A DNA stretch of 27,706 bases from DASZMX01 sp035551475 (GTDB lineage Bacteria; Verrucomicrobiota; Verrucomicrobiia; Limisphaerales; Palsa-1400). Position 1 is the first letter of the stretch. The stretch spans positions 1-27,706 of the forward strand of contig DASZMX010000116.1 in NCBI GenBank assembly GCA_035551475.1, in the 5' to 3' direction. Below: more notes on the stretch, generated by a model that was not told the DNA's origin, searched no databases, and saw only the letters and a list, made by a program, of their open reading frames with translations. The DNA itself is not shown here.

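Overview
The window is GC-rich, tightly packed and coded entirely on the + strand. It looks like a Verrucomicrobiota genome (Verrucomicrobiae, Pedosphaera/Limisphaera-like). The reasons are a propeller/Y_Y_Y sensor kinase beside a NarL/LuxR regulator, and a giant exported protein built from module families common in that phylum: capped right-handed beta-helices ending in DxGAYE, MBG/YG repeats, THDG...AAQ / SFWWK jelly-rolls and YHYRLVASN FN3-like domains. The assignment is by style only; there is no rRNA or marker gene here.

Layout. (1) Bases 1-1508 hold the 3' part of a membrane sensor histidine kinase. Its periplasmic propeller starts left of the window. (2) Bases 1551-2240 hold its likely partner, a receiver-LuxR response regulator. 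(3) Bases 2241-2336 are a short intergenic gap with a bulged hairpin and a Shine-Dalgarno-like AAGGA. (4) From 2337 to the right edge (27706) there is one uninterrupted reading frame, read codon by codon without meeting a stop: at least 8,456 codons, starting at GTG with a signal peptide, and still open at the edge. Everything after 2337 is this one gene. The many other long ORFs in that stretch, including three of 530-841 codons on the minus strand, are shadows.

Giant protein, N to C: signal peptide; eleven tandem beta-helix modules of about 440-540 residues (the first is about 914 because of insertions), modules 2-11 each followed by an Ig-like linker; two jelly-roll domains flanking an Ig domain; a 'SGAGSLREA' beta-helix start running into a glycine-rich region and an autotransporter-type PATR repeat; an array of fifteen MBG/YG-type beta domains, one interrupted by a complete six-bladed NHL propeller; a cadherin-like domain; and two FN3-like domains, the second cut by the window edge. 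It is probably a very long surface or secreted fibre-like protein for adhesion or glycan contact. No catalytic site was recognised, and the anchoring or secretion signal should lie beyond the window.

The most unusual points are the NHL propeller nested in an MBG domain, an Ala-rich, probably helical ~210-residue insertion inside the first beta-helix, and a cysteine in each Ig-like linker that co-occurs with a cysteine in the cap of the next beta-helix (nine of nine, absent from the two modules with no such linker in front). The two-component system next door may control the giant gene, but nothing in the sequence proves this.
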